A stretch of 64,000 bases of DNA from Deltaproteobacteria bacterium (lineage in GTDB: Bacteria; Desulfobacterota; Desulfuromonadia; Desulfuromonadales; Geopsychrobacteraceae): assembly GCA_024279255.1 (NCBI GenBank), contig JAJRRT010000049.1, forward strand, positions 1 through 64,000, in the 5' to 3' direction. This document shows, piece by piece, positions 8,740 to 15,882 of the stretch (the stretch's first letter is position 1; every line of letters starts with the position of its first letter). Under the pieces are notes generated by a model. The model searched no databases, was not told the origin of the DNA, and saw nothing but the letters and a program-made list of their open reading frames with translations. The translations under genes and the position numbers were made by a program.

Positions 8740-9055
8740 TATGTAAATTTCTTGGAAGTTAATCGGAAGGGGTGGCCCCAAATTTTTTTCTAGACCGAAT
8801 TCTTACATCTCTTGGAACGTTGAGTGTTTGAGGGTTTTGGTGTGCTTCAAAATAACGGTCTCTGTACCGGACCCGCCCCCTCATCGAAAACCCGGACCGG
8901 AAGAGTCAAAGAGCACCTCACAGAGACCCCCACCCCATAAATAAAAAAAGCCCCCGAACCTGAACAGTCCCGGAGGTTTTTTTGATTGTGATTCCGACTC
9001 GCAGTTTCGGGATGCGAAGCCGTTGAAACTCAACAAAGATTTTGGTCGGGGCGGG
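8740..9055. other. Gene-free stretch holding a tRNA-downstream remnant
   Basis: There is no gene here. The second half (8931-9052) is the first copy of the repeat described at 8931-9727 and includes a terminator-like hairpin with A and T runs (about 8943-8983) and a 14-base piece of the tRNA-Pro 3' end. Confidence 0.7.
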
Positions 9056-9727
9056 TTAGGTCTTTATTTCATTTTCAGTGCTGACCGCATTAATGGTCAG
9101 TGAGCTGAGCATCCCCAGGAACGATGCTCCCATTCTGATGAAGGGAGAATCACTGATTACCCATACCGTTTCAATTTGAAGTTTCAACTCTTTGAGAGCC
9201 TCCAACCATTTTGAGCGTGCCGTGGGCTCATAACCTTTCATCGCTCTACAATCCCAAACAATAACAGCAGATGTTTCTTTCATGAGATTAAACTGCTTGC
9301 GCCATTCCTCTATTGCGACTTCAGCGTCTTTGGTGGTTAACTTTCCCTCGAAAACAAACCATAGTTGTTGCTTCAGGCTTTTATGAATCCATTTGACTTT
9401 GAGATTTGTGTCTCTCATAGGATATCTCCGACGCTAGAATGCACATGGTTAATCAAAGCCACATGAATTTCAGTGCTTGCATGATTGTGTAATTCTAATT
9501 GACTTCTGGAAGGATGCAACTTTTTTCAGGGGAATCTCGGACCGCCCCACAGACCCTCCCCAAAACCCCGGACCGGACCACCCAGGGTGACACTTCTCGC
9601 TTCCCCACCCCATAAACAAAAAAAGCCCCCGGACCTGAACAGTACCGGAGGCTTCTTTGATTGTGATTCCGACTCGCAGTTTCGGGATGCGAAGCCGTTG
9701 AAACTTATGAAGAAATTTGGTCGGGGC
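8931..9727. repeat. Direct repeat of the tRNA-Pro downstream region around an accessory gene
   Basis: Two copies of about 122 bp (8931-9052 and 9606-9727) share a terminator-like hairpin, GATTGTGATTCCGACTCGC and the start of the tRNA-Pro 3' end (GGTCGGGGC). The copy at 9606 runs directly into the prophage attachment site. Weaker similarity extends 70 bases further left in both copies. The interval between them holds one gene (9056-9418). This looks like a duplication left by an earlier event at the same tRNA. Confidence 0.8.
9056..9418 (-). CDS. STAS/SpoIIAA-like small protein
   Basis: The 120-residue soluble protein has a pattern reminiscent of SpoIIAA-like STAS domains: a beta strand LWFVFEGKLTTKDAEVAIEEW, a central VIVWDCRAMKG and VWVISDSPFIRMGASFLG. 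The assignment is by overall pattern only. GGAGATATCCT precedes the ATG. The gene lies between the two copies of the tRNA-downstream repeat and may be cargo of a lost element. Confidence 0.45.
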   Translation of the reverse strand: MRDTNLKVKWIHKSLKQQLWFVFEGKLTTKDAEVAIEEWRKQFNLMKETSAVIVWDCRAMKGYEPTARSKWLEALKELKLQIETVWVISDSPFIRMGASFLGMLSSLTINAVSTENEIKT

Positions 9728-9762
9728 TAGAGGATTTGAACCTCCGACCCCCTACTCCCGAA
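9713..9762. repeat. Prophage attachment site, integrase-side (attL)
   Basis: This 50-base sequence matches 47295-47344, the 3' half of tRNA-Pro, with one mismatch (T at 9728 for G at 47310). After CTACTCCCGAA the two copies diverge. It is the displaced tRNA end created by integration and lies 30 bases from the integrase stop. Confidence 0.93.
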
Positions 9763-9791
9763 TTAGCGGTTCTGGTTCGAATGTATCTGAA

Positions 9792-10910
9792 TTAGCGATC
9801 TTTTTTGGCTATTTTGATATCAGACATATCAGACGTCTGTTTCCTTGCGGTGTTGTGCAGGGCTGAGAGTTTGTCGCCAGCGCTGTGGATCACGCTGGCC
9901 GCCATGTGGGTATAACGCTCGGTGTCGCGGATGTCTGAATGGCCGAGCAGGGTCTGCAGGCTGCGGATGTCGACGCCTGCTTGTATGCCTGCGGTGGCTC
10001 CGCTGTGGCGAAGCAGGTGATTCCAGATCGGCTTGGATATTCCGGCGCGATCTGCGGCGGCTTTGAGGCTTTTCTTGATGTTGAGGTATGGCTTTCCGGT
10101 ACGGGCGCAGATGAAGAGGTATTCGTCGGGGCGTTTGTTTCGTTCTGTGTCTGCCGGGTCGATCTGCTTGCCGCGTTTCATCTTTGGGAAGTGTATGCAG
10201 GCTTGGGTGAGTTGCTGGCGCAGTTCGTCGCCGATTATCGGCACGATGCGGTGCTTGCCTCCCTTACCAGTGACATAGATCAAGCCTGATTCGAAGTCGA
10301 TGTGTTTGGCTTGCAGGTGCAGGGCTTCATTGCGGCGCAGGGCGCAGTGTGCATAGAGCATGGCGATGGTCTTTTTGTCACCTTGCAGCTCGGTCAGCAG
10401 TCGGGCGATCTCGTTGGGTGTGAGGGGTACGATCGATGGTGGCTGAGTCTGCTTTTTGGTGTAGAGCTTCGGCATGTCGCCGATCTGCAAGCCGAGTTCT
10501 TCGCTGGCGTAGTTAAGCAGGGCGCGCAGTTTGGTCAGTTCGATATTAACGGTTCGCCTGGTGACGTCATCGGCCAGGCGGATTTGTTTGTACCTGGTAT
10601 AGTCGGCCTGTCTGAGCAGGCTGACATGCTTGTTGCCTATGCGGTCGATGACGCGGGGCAGGGTGCTTTCGGCGTCTTGTGCTGAGCGGGGTGCTCGATG
10701 CAGATGGTACCAATCGAGAAAGCGGCCGAGAATATCGAGTAGCTTTTGCTCTGCGGCATAGCTGGGGATGCCTCGTAGATCGGCTTCAAAGCTCAAGGCC
10801 TCTGCACGGGTGCCCTGGTAGGTGTAGAGCTTCTGCTTTTTACCACGGCCCTGGCTGATGACGATCTGCCACCAGTCTTTGCCTTTTGTCGGGTGTGGTC
10901 TGATCGCCAT
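9792..10910 (-). CDS. Tyrosine integrase of the prophage
   Basis: The 372-residue tyrosine recombinase has an N-terminal AP2-like/arm-binding part, a SAM-like core-binding domain (about 60-155) and a catalytic domain. Catalytic residues visible are R192 (CALRRNEA), K216, H298 and R301 (NHLLRHS), H324 (LLGHSD) and Y333 (ERYTHM). It is transcribed toward the adjacent att site, the usual position for the enzyme that integrates at tRNA-Pro. Confidence 0.95.
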   Translation of the reverse strand: MAIRPHPTKGKDWWQIVISQGRGKKQKLYTYQGTRAEALSFEADLRGIPSYAAEQKLLDILGRFLDWYHLHRAPRSAQDAESTLPRVIDRIGNKHVSLLRQADYTRYKQIRLADDVTRRTVNIELTKLRALLNYASEELGLQIGDMPKLYTKKQTQPPSIVPLTPNEIARLLTELQGDKKTIAMLYAHCALRRNEALHLQAKHIDFESGLIYVTGKGGKHRIVPIIGDELRQQLTQACIHFPKMKRGKQIDPADTERNKRPDEYLFICARTGKPYLNIKKSLKAAADRAGISKPIWNHLLRHSGATAGIQAGVDIRSLQTLLGHSDIRDTERYTHMAASVIHSAGDKLSALHNTARKQTSDMSDIKIAKKDR

Positions 10911-11064
10911 GTTTGGCCTTTATAAAGAGCCCGCAGAGTGCTCCCTCGGGGAGGAGGGGTAATCGACCGTTTAGGAGCACCCCGCAGGCAACTGTAATTC
11001 TAGCTAACCTTGGCGACTTCCGTCGGGAATTCCTGCAACAATTTCAAACACTGTAGCAGATAGG

Positions 11065-12021
11065 CTATTGATTCAGTTCGTAGTAAGCCTTCATATTGCT
11101 TTCATAAAGCATATTAATTGTTGAAAAGTGTGGATAATATCTACGGTTAAGATTGGCAAGCACCCTGTTGCTGACTACAGATTCTGGGATATTGCATAGT
11201 TTTCGATAGGCGGTCATATTCGCATCCATCAACATTTTTATTGTCGAATAATGCCCTTCATATTTTTTCGAAAGAGCAGTCGTTACGTCTTGCTTTGCCT
11301 TTTGAGTGCTATACCTACAGACTGGATTTGCTCCAGCCGTTTTAACTAAAGGCCTCGTTGCGACACTAGGAACGTTATTGGGAGAGCTGCCAATATACCT
11401 TACGGGGTTCGGGGCCCAATCAGCGGACTGTTTAGTGCTTTGCCCGTTGAAGCTCCCGGCGCGACCAACGGCTGATCCGTCAGGATCTCTGACGATGTCA
11501 TGGACTGTATCCCCATAAAGACTTATTTTCGGCTGTGCTGGTTTTGGTGGTGATTTTTTTACGACTTTTTTTTTAGCCCGATATTCCCAAGGGGGTTCTG
11601 GGTCGCCAGCCCATATGCCTACCTTTGATTTTTTTGCTTTTATCTCTTCGGTGACGATTAATTTTGACGCTTTTTTGGGGTAGGCCCAGGCGTGACCTTT
11701 CCGAACTAACAAGATGTTGAGATTTTTACCTTTAGATGTGGTTATTGTAGCTAACCTGCGATTGTTCTTGCCCCACCGTTTACTTTTGTAGCTGAACTTG
11801 CCGTTGCCCAAGCTCTTTTCGGTAAACGCTTTAGCGGCTTGCCCCCCTGGCTGTTTCATTTCTGGGCAATCAATACCAGCGAGGCGGATAGTTATTTGCT
11901 CTCCGCGAACCTTGGCGATGATTGTGTCCCCGTCAACCACACGGATGAGCTGCGCGGATGCCGCAAAAACAATGGTAGGGAGCAAAAAAAGAATTACTGC
12001 AATGGTGATCTTTTTATTCAC
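11065..12021 (-). CDS. Exported thermonuclease (SNase family) with C-terminal repeats
   Basis: I place the start at GTG 12019-12021 because GGGAGGGTGGC lies just upstream; a longer ORF would overlap the next gene. The 318-residue product has a signal peptide (NKKITIAVILFLLPTIVFA), then an SNase domain with VVDGDT, IRLAGIDCPE and NRRLATI, containing the family's Asp, Arg and Glu catalytic positions. The C-terminal 80 residues hold two copies of a unit like HYSTIKMLMDANMTAY and HFSTINMLYESNMKAY. The protein probably degrades nucleic acids outside the cytoplasm. It lies between integrase and repressor and may be expressed in the lysogen. Confidence 0.85.
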   Translation of the reverse strand: MNKKITIAVILFLLPTIVFAASAQLIRVVDGDTIIAKVRGEQITIRLAGIDCPEMKQPGGQAAKAFTEKSLGNGKFSYKSKRWGKNNRRLATITTSKGKNLNILLVRKGHAWAYPKKASKLIVTEEIKAKKSKVGIWAGDPEPPWEYRAKKKVVKKSPPKPAQPKISLYGDTVHDIVRDPDGSAVGRAGSFNGQSTKQSADWAPNPVRYIGSSPNNVPSVATRPLVKTAGANPVCRYSTQKAKQDVTTALSKKYEGHYSTIKMLMDANMTAYRKLCNIPESVVSNRVLANLNRRYYPHFSTINMLYESNMKAYYELNQ

Positions 12022-12034
12022 TTCGCCACCCTCC

Positions 12035-12358
12035 CTATTTACAGAATGTTTGGCCAAGCGTGACCCAGTTGCCCGTTGAATTTAGCTTTACTACATCGAT
12101 GATCTGGATAAGCGTACCAGCTGGCGATAAGCCAAAATCAGGTAAGACCAAACAAACATATTGCGCATAACCGTCACGGCGAGTGCCATCATCTCTAACG
12201 CCAACCGCAAATACTGTTGATGATTTCCAGGTAGCATCTAAGGCGGTTTTTTCTGCTGACCCTTGAAAGTGTTTGACTAAGGCTTCTTTGCCGCTCTCGG
12301 CACATAGATAGGTTGCTGTGGTGCAGATAAGTAGCGTTGCAAATACAATTAAGCGCAT
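12035..12358 (-). CDS. Small exported protein, prophage moron
   Basis: This 107-residue protein has a signal peptide (MRLIVFATLLICTTATYLCA) and a mature part with VCLVLPDFGLSPAGTLIQII and a terminal Cys. Family not recognised. It lies 13 bases upstream of the nuclease start on the same strand and is probably co-expressed with it. Confidence 0.65.
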   Translation of the reverse strand: MRLIVFATLLICTTATYLCAESGKEALVKHFQGSAEKTALDATWKSSTVFAVGVRDDGTRRDGYAQYVCLVLPDFGLSPAGTLIQIIDVVKLNSTGNWVTLGQTFCK

Positions 12359-12414
12359 AAATCCCCTCCTGTTTAGCTTTCATTAAGTGATTCCCCAACC
12401 AAGTCGCCTCAGCT

Positions 12415-12819
12415 CTAGGCCGATTTCTCCGCCTGTAAGTCTGAGCCCCCTCCGACGTTTCTCCGCGACTCTATGGCCGAATCTTCGAGTATTCGTTGTG
12501 CTGCTTTTTTGATAGCCGGGTCTGCTACCCGGTAGTTATTGAGTAAGGTTTGTTCTTCTGCGTTCAACGAGCTTTCTGCTGTGTAGCTGTGCCCAACATC
12601 TGGGGGTTGGTCTCGCATGGGGCCTTCGCCTTTGCGAAGCCAATCAGACCTACAGTTCAAAATTTCAGCAGCCTTATAGAGTTTACCGTCTGGTATCCCT
12701 CTTTTCTTCCACGACCCAAGCGTGCTTTGTGTCTCGCCAATCAGCCGGGCAAGCTCCGAATATTGCGAAACATTTCCAACTTTAAACATTCGCTCAAATT
12801 GTTGTTCAGTAATATCCAT
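12415..12819 (-). CDS. CI-like prophage repressor
   Basis: The N-terminal 65 residues form a helix-turn-helix of the phage CI type (ELARLIGETQSTLGSWKKRGIP, with LYKAAEILNCRSDWLRKGEG after it). The C-terminal part (residues 70-134) is short and lacks an S24 peptidase domain, so RecA-stimulated self-cleavage is unlikely. It is divergent from the early genes, with dyad operators between. It is the best candidate for the lysogeny repressor. Confidence 0.85.
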   Translation of the reverse strand: MDITEQQFERMFKVGNVSQYSELARLIGETQSTLGSWKKRGIPDGKLYKAAEILNCRSDWLRKGEGPMRDQPPDVGHSYTAESSLNAEEQTLLNNYRVADPAIKKAAQRILEDSAIESRRNVGGGSDLQAEKSA

Positions 12820-12828
12820 AATTATTTT

Positions 12829-12894
12829 CTACGCAAATGCGTAGTTTGCACTTGACCAATTCGCAAATGCGTATTATCTTTGTTCTCGCGAACA
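12829..12894. promoter_or_regulatory. Repressor operators and divergent early promoters
   Basis: The core CGCAAATGCG occurs twice, in CTACGCAAATGCGTAG (12829-12844) and at 12862-12871. A different dyad, TGTTCTCGCGAACA, lies at 12881-12894. A possible rightward promoter has TTGACC at 12853-12858 and TATCTT at 12875-12880, spaced 16 bases, with the second core between them. This layout fits a two-operator switch, the third dyad perhaps serving the early regulator. Confidence 0.65.
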
Positions 12895-12935
12895 CGTTCA
12901 CGGCTGAACATACCAAATAATCAAAGGATTTCACA

Positions 12936-13154
12936 ATGAAAATCAATGGTGTTGAGACACGGGATGAATGCCGCAAGAAATATGGCAGCGTGGCTGAGTG
13001 TTGTCGGGTTTACAACGTCAGCACTCGGTTGTTTTACCTAACGGTCGCAGGCCAAAGAGGGGCTGGGCCGCGAGCTGACAAATCCAAGGCTATTCTCGAC
13101 AGGCTGATCCGAGAGGGATTGTTAGTCGAGAAGGACGAAACAGACGCTGCATAG
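12936..13154 (+). CDS. Small early regulator, possibly Cro-like
   Basis: This 72-residue basic protein is the first gene rightward from the operators. ECCRVYNVSTRLFYLTVAGQRG may be a helix-turn-helix but the match is weak. Position suggests the Cro counterpart of the repressor. Confidence 0.5.
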   Translation: MKINGVETRDECRKKYGSVAECCRVYNVSTRLFYLTVAGQRGAGPRADKSKAILDRLIREGLLVEKDETDAA

Positions 13155-13220
13155 TAGATCAGCCATAGACCAATAATATCCATAAACACGGCAATGAAAA
13201 ACTATAAAGGATAGGTAGTA

Positions 13221-13682
13221 ATGGAATCATACGAGGCGATGCGCAGGGCAGTTGGTAATGATGCGGTGAAGGTGGCGAAGCGGCTGGGTCGGTCGAGTAG
13301 CCTGATGCACAAGTGGTGTGAGCCGACAACTGACTTTACCGATTGCGGCTGTTTTAACCCTCTGGATCGGATAGAGGGCGTGATCGAGGTTGCTCTGCAG
13401 TCTGACCGCCCATCGTGTGATGTGTTTGCTCCTATCTATTATCTGGCTCAACGCTTCGGCGGGCTGTTTCTGCCGGCTATCCCCGTAACACTTAATACCG
13501 CTGAGATCAGCGCCCAGTTGTTACGAACAGTCAAAGAAACTGGCGAGGTGTTCAGCGTTGCGGCTAAGGCGCTGGAAAAAGATGGTCTGTCACCTAATGA
13601 GCGGCGTGAAATTTTAAAAGAGACGCACGAGGCGATGGCTGCTTTTGCGGAGCTAACTCGCATGATTGAAGCAACAGGATGA
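13221..13682 (+). CDS. Phage CII-like regulatory protein
   Basis: The 153-residue protein has an N-terminal DNA-binding region (NDAVKVAKRLGRSSSLMHKW) followed by the CNPLDRIE-like segment CFNPLDRIEGVIEVAL. This pattern is typical of a phage regulatory family common in deltaproteobacterial prophages (CII-like, Pfam Phage_CP76 as I recall). The C-terminal half is helical. It overlaps the next gene by 4 bases. Confidence 0.65.
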   Translation: MESYEAMRRAVGNDAVKVAKRLGRSSSLMHKWCEPTTDFTDCGCFNPLDRIEGVIEVALQSDRPSCDVFAPIYYLAQRFGGLFLPAIPVTLNTAEISAQLLRTVKETGEVFSVAAKALEKDGLSPNERREILKETHEAMAAFAELTRMIEATG

Positions 13683-13864
13683 CTGTTGCAGAGATTGAAA
13701 TCGCGGTCCGAAAGGCAGAGCGTTGCTTCGTCATGGTCCGTACTGACGCCGGACCAATTGCTTTCTGCATCACGAAAAAAGAGGTGCTGAGATCAGCTGA
13801 GGAGATTTCAGCAGGCGGGATAAAGGTCAATCTCAGCAAGGGCAATTGGTTATGGATCGGTTGA
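13679..13864 (+). CDS. Hypothetical early phage protein
   Basis: The 61-residue product starts in an ATGA overlap with the CII-like gene and overlaps the following gene by 13 bases. No recognisable domain. Translational coupling supports it being real. Confidence 0.5.
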   Translation: MTVAEIEIAVRKAERCFVMVRTDAGPIAFCITKKEVLRSAEEISAGGIKVNLSKGNWLWIG

Positions 13865-14061
13865 AGCAACCCACCAACGCGCAGCTTTTCGAGCAAATCG
13901 AAAAGCTGCAGCAGCAAGTCAATCAGCTGACGGGGTTGGTGGCATCGAACAATGACGTGGAGCCGGTGAGGCTGCCGCCGCGTGGGATGCTGCGTGACAG
14001 CAGGCGTCGGGCCGACGCGATTCTGCGACGGGAAAGTTTGGACTCTCGGAAAAACAGCTAA
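13852..14061 (+). CDS. Small coiled-coil early phage protein
   Basis: The 69-residue product begins at ATG 13852. Residues 9-32 (LFEQIEKLQQQVNQLTGLV) form a heptad-like coiled coil and the C terminus is Arg-rich (RDSRRRADAILRRES), suggesting nucleic-acid contact. Function unknown. A strong terminator follows. Confidence 0.5.
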   Translation: MDRLKQPTNAQLFEQIEKLQQQVNQLTGLVASNNDVEPVRLPPRGMLRDSRRRADAILRRESLDSRKNS

Positions 14062-14094
14062 TCAATTTTGTCAGGCACCCACAGTGCTGGCTTT

Positions 14095-14138
14095 GATCGG
14101 GGGGCTTTACCCCTCCCTAAGCTCCCCGGTCTTTTTTT
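14095..14138 (+). terminator. Rho-independent terminator within the early region
   Basis: A 13-bp stem (14095-14107 with 14119-14131, two G-T pairs) is followed by seven T. It ends the first early block, so the genes beyond need either antitermination or another promoter. Confidence 0.85.
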
Positions 14139-14167
14139 AATTGTTGCCACGGAGGTTTGTTCTGGAT

Positions 14168-14353
14168 TTGGTCCCGGTTTGCGCATGGTGTCCACCCGTT
14201 GAGATTCCCGTTGGTAAAGAACCAACTCATACCGTTTGCCGTGAGCATCTGATCGAGCGTTTCCCTGGTCAGGCAGAGAAAATTTTAGCAACTCAGCAAG
14301 TCAAAACGGCGGTCGAACTGGCCAACCCGTTTTTGGCACCTCAGACCTTTTGA
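14168..14353 (+). CDS. Small Cys-containing phage protein
   Basis: About 61 residues. CAWCPP near the N terminus and THTVCREHL 20 residues later look like a degenerate zinc-ribbon of the CxxC...HxxC type. The start is uncertain: no ATG is available, GGAGG lies at 14151-14155, and TTG 14168 or CTG 14162 could serve. Confidence 0.45.
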   Translation: MVPVCAWCPPVEIPVGKEPTHTVCREHLIERFPGQAEKILATQQVKTAVELANPFLAPQTF

Positions 14354-14364
14354 TGGAGTGTGAC

Positions 14365-14520
14365 ATGAAAAGTCGCAAGACTACGTTAGTCGGTTGGTTG
14401 TACATGATTTTGCTGCTGCTGGTGATGGGTTACGCGGGTGAGAGTGACTACCAGGACGCGAAGCGGATGCAGCAGATTGGGCCGCAGGATTATCGGGTGC
14501 ATGTTTTAAGGGGGGAATGA
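14365..14520 (+). CDS. Small single-span membrane protein
   Basis: This 51-residue protein runs from ATG 14365 to TGA 14518-14520. It has a positively charged start (MKSRKTTLVGW) and one hydrophobic segment (LYMILLLLVMGYA), then a soluble tail. It overlaps the next gene by an ATGA-type junction. Function unknown. Confidence 0.5.
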   Translation: MKSRKTTLVGWLYMILLLLVMGYAGESDYQDAKRMQQIGPQDYRVHVLRGE

Positions 14521-14717
14521 TGGCTAATCAAAAACACAATATTGATTGTTTGCGCTGCAAGAAAAACGGCCAGTGTCTGCGGACGTCAGAACATTGCCGA
14601 GCAACATGGTACGCCTGGACGCACAATGAAACATCACCAGATTGTCCCTTCTTTGAGTTGCCTAGTTTCAGAGGGATAGAGGGCGTTATCGATCATTCAC
14701 AACAGGGTCTTTTCTAA
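14520..14717 (+). CDS. Small Cys-rich phage protein
   Basis: The 65-residue product has a possible treble of Cys pairs (CLRCKKNGQC, HC, DCPFF). Start at ATG 14520 is preferred over ATG 14517 because of the spacing from the G run at 14511-14515. Function unknown. Confidence 0.5.
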   Translation: MANQKHNIDCLRCKKNGQCLRTSEHCRATWYAWTHNETSPDCPFFELPSFRGIEGVIDHSQQGLF

Positions 14718-14733
14718 CAAATAAATATAAACT

Positions 14734-14788
14734 TTGTTGGGCTAGGGGGAATCCCCGAAGAGCGGACGCCTCACCGCCTGCCCAGCAA
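14734..14788 (+). ncRNA. Possible three-way-junction RNA structure
   Basis: The sequence can fold as an outer 9-bp stem TTGTTGGGC/GCCCAGCAA (14734-14742 with 14780-14788) enclosing two hairpins, GGGG-gaat-CCCC (14745-14756) and GCGG/CCGC (14762-14777). It lies in the leader of the recombinase gene at 14817. No known riboswitch or RNA family recognised. Confidence 0.4.
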
Positions 14789-14816
14789 TCCTTTGGGGTC
14801 ATGATTGGAGGCGATC

Positions 14817-15434
14817 ATGTTTGACACGAGTAAGACCAGGGCCGGTGAAAACTACCTGACTGAGGCGGAAGAAAAACAGATGTTCGATTACCTGAAGCAA
14901 CTCAAGATTCCCCAGGCTGAGCGCGATTATGTGCTGCTAAAAACTTATCGGCTGCTTGGTCTGCGGCGGGTTGAGGGCGTGCGGCTGAATGTCGGCGATG
15001 TTTACGCTAAGGAACGGTTGCTGATCGATGCGCGGATCGCGGCCAAGGGTGCGACCGCTGAGTTGATCATCCCCTCTGAACTAAAGAAGCTATTTAAAGA
15101 ATTTATGCGCTGGAAGCGGCAGGCGGGTGAATCGGTGGCGGCTGATGCGCCTTTGTTTGTGAGTCGTAACGGATCGCGGCTGTCGATTCGGGCGGTGAAC
15201 GACATTATGAAGAAGTGGCTGACCGCAGCTGGGGTTGAGCACAAGGTGACCCCGCACGGTCTGCGGCATACCAAGGCGCAGCGGATTATTCGTGATGATC
15301 GATATCTGACCCCGGGGCAGCAAAAGAACGCTCTGCTGCTGGCGAACAAGCAACTGCGGCACAAGAGCATGAACAGCACCATGATCTATGTAGCGCCGGG
15401 CCGTGAAGACATGGCTGCGGCGGCGGAGATATAG
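14817..15434 (+). CDS. Short tyrosine recombinase, catalytic domain only
   Basis: This 205-residue protein has a full catalytic set: R50 (LGLRRVEG), K77, H147 and R150 (PHGLRHT), H182 (QLRHKSM) and Y191 (MIYVAP). It lacks the N-terminal core-binding domain of Xer-type enzymes. ATG 14817 is preceded by GGAGG. Its location among early genes, away from the att site, argues against it being the main integrase. Its target is unknown. Confidence 0.85.
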   Translation: MFDTSKTRAGENYLTEAEEKQMFDYLKQLKIPQAERDYVLLKTYRLLGLRRVEGVRLNVGDVYAKERLLIDARIAAKGATAELIIPSELKKLFKEFMRWKRQAGESVAADAPLFVSRNGSRLSIRAVNDIMKKWLTAAGVEHKVTPHGLRHTKAQRIIRDDRYLTPGQQKNALLLANKQLRHKSMNSTMIYVAPGREDMAAAAEI

Positions 15435-15436
15435 TG

Positions 15437-15652
15437 ATGAGTGTAGCGACCTATGATGTACGTGAGGCAGTGGCCCGGGTTGAGTGTGGAATGGTTGGCA
15501 TAGTCGAGGCCCGGTTGCTGGTGGGTAAGCTGCAGGATATTACCTGGCGGATGACGAAGGTTGACGGTCTGCCGGTTGAGGTCTGCCGGCACTGTCACGG
15601 GCGGCGCGATATTGGGCATGGATCGATGTGTATAGCGGAGGATGTGGCGTGA
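15437..15652 (+). CDS. Hypothetical phage protein with a CxxC motif
   Basis: The 71-residue product follows the recombinase with a 2-base gap. Its helical N terminus (VREAVARVECGMVGIVEARLLVGKL) is followed by CRHCHGRRDIGHGSMC, a possible zinc site. It overlaps the next gene (TGATG). Confidence 0.5.
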   Translation: MSVATYDVREAVARVECGMVGIVEARLLVGKLQDITWRMTKVDGLPVEVCRHCHGRRDIGHGSMCIAEDVA

Positions 15653-15855
15653 TGACGAGCGGAACTTTGGCCAAGACGGTCGACCCGATCAAGGCACCGA
15701 GTGGTGCGCTGATTGAACCAGGGACCGATTGCGTGGTGATGGGGGTCGAGCGTGAGGCGTTGCCGCCGATCCTACGGCTTGAGACGTTGGAGAATGAGCG
15801 TTTCGAGATCGAGGAATTTTTCTGCTTTGCGGATAATTTGCGGGAGGTGGCGTGA
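15652..15855 (+). CDS. Hypothetical small phage protein
   Basis: The 67-residue product starts at ATG 15652 in a TGATG overlap. Composition suggests a small beta-rich domain (PSGALIEPGTDCVVMGVER). Function unknown. It belongs to the tight early operon leading to the methyltransferase. Confidence 0.5.
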   Translation: MTSGTLAKTVDPIKAPSGALIEPGTDCVVMGVEREALPPILRLETLENERFEIEEFFCFADNLREVA

Positions 15856-15882
15856 TGATGGTTCAAAAAAAGAGCGAGACCA

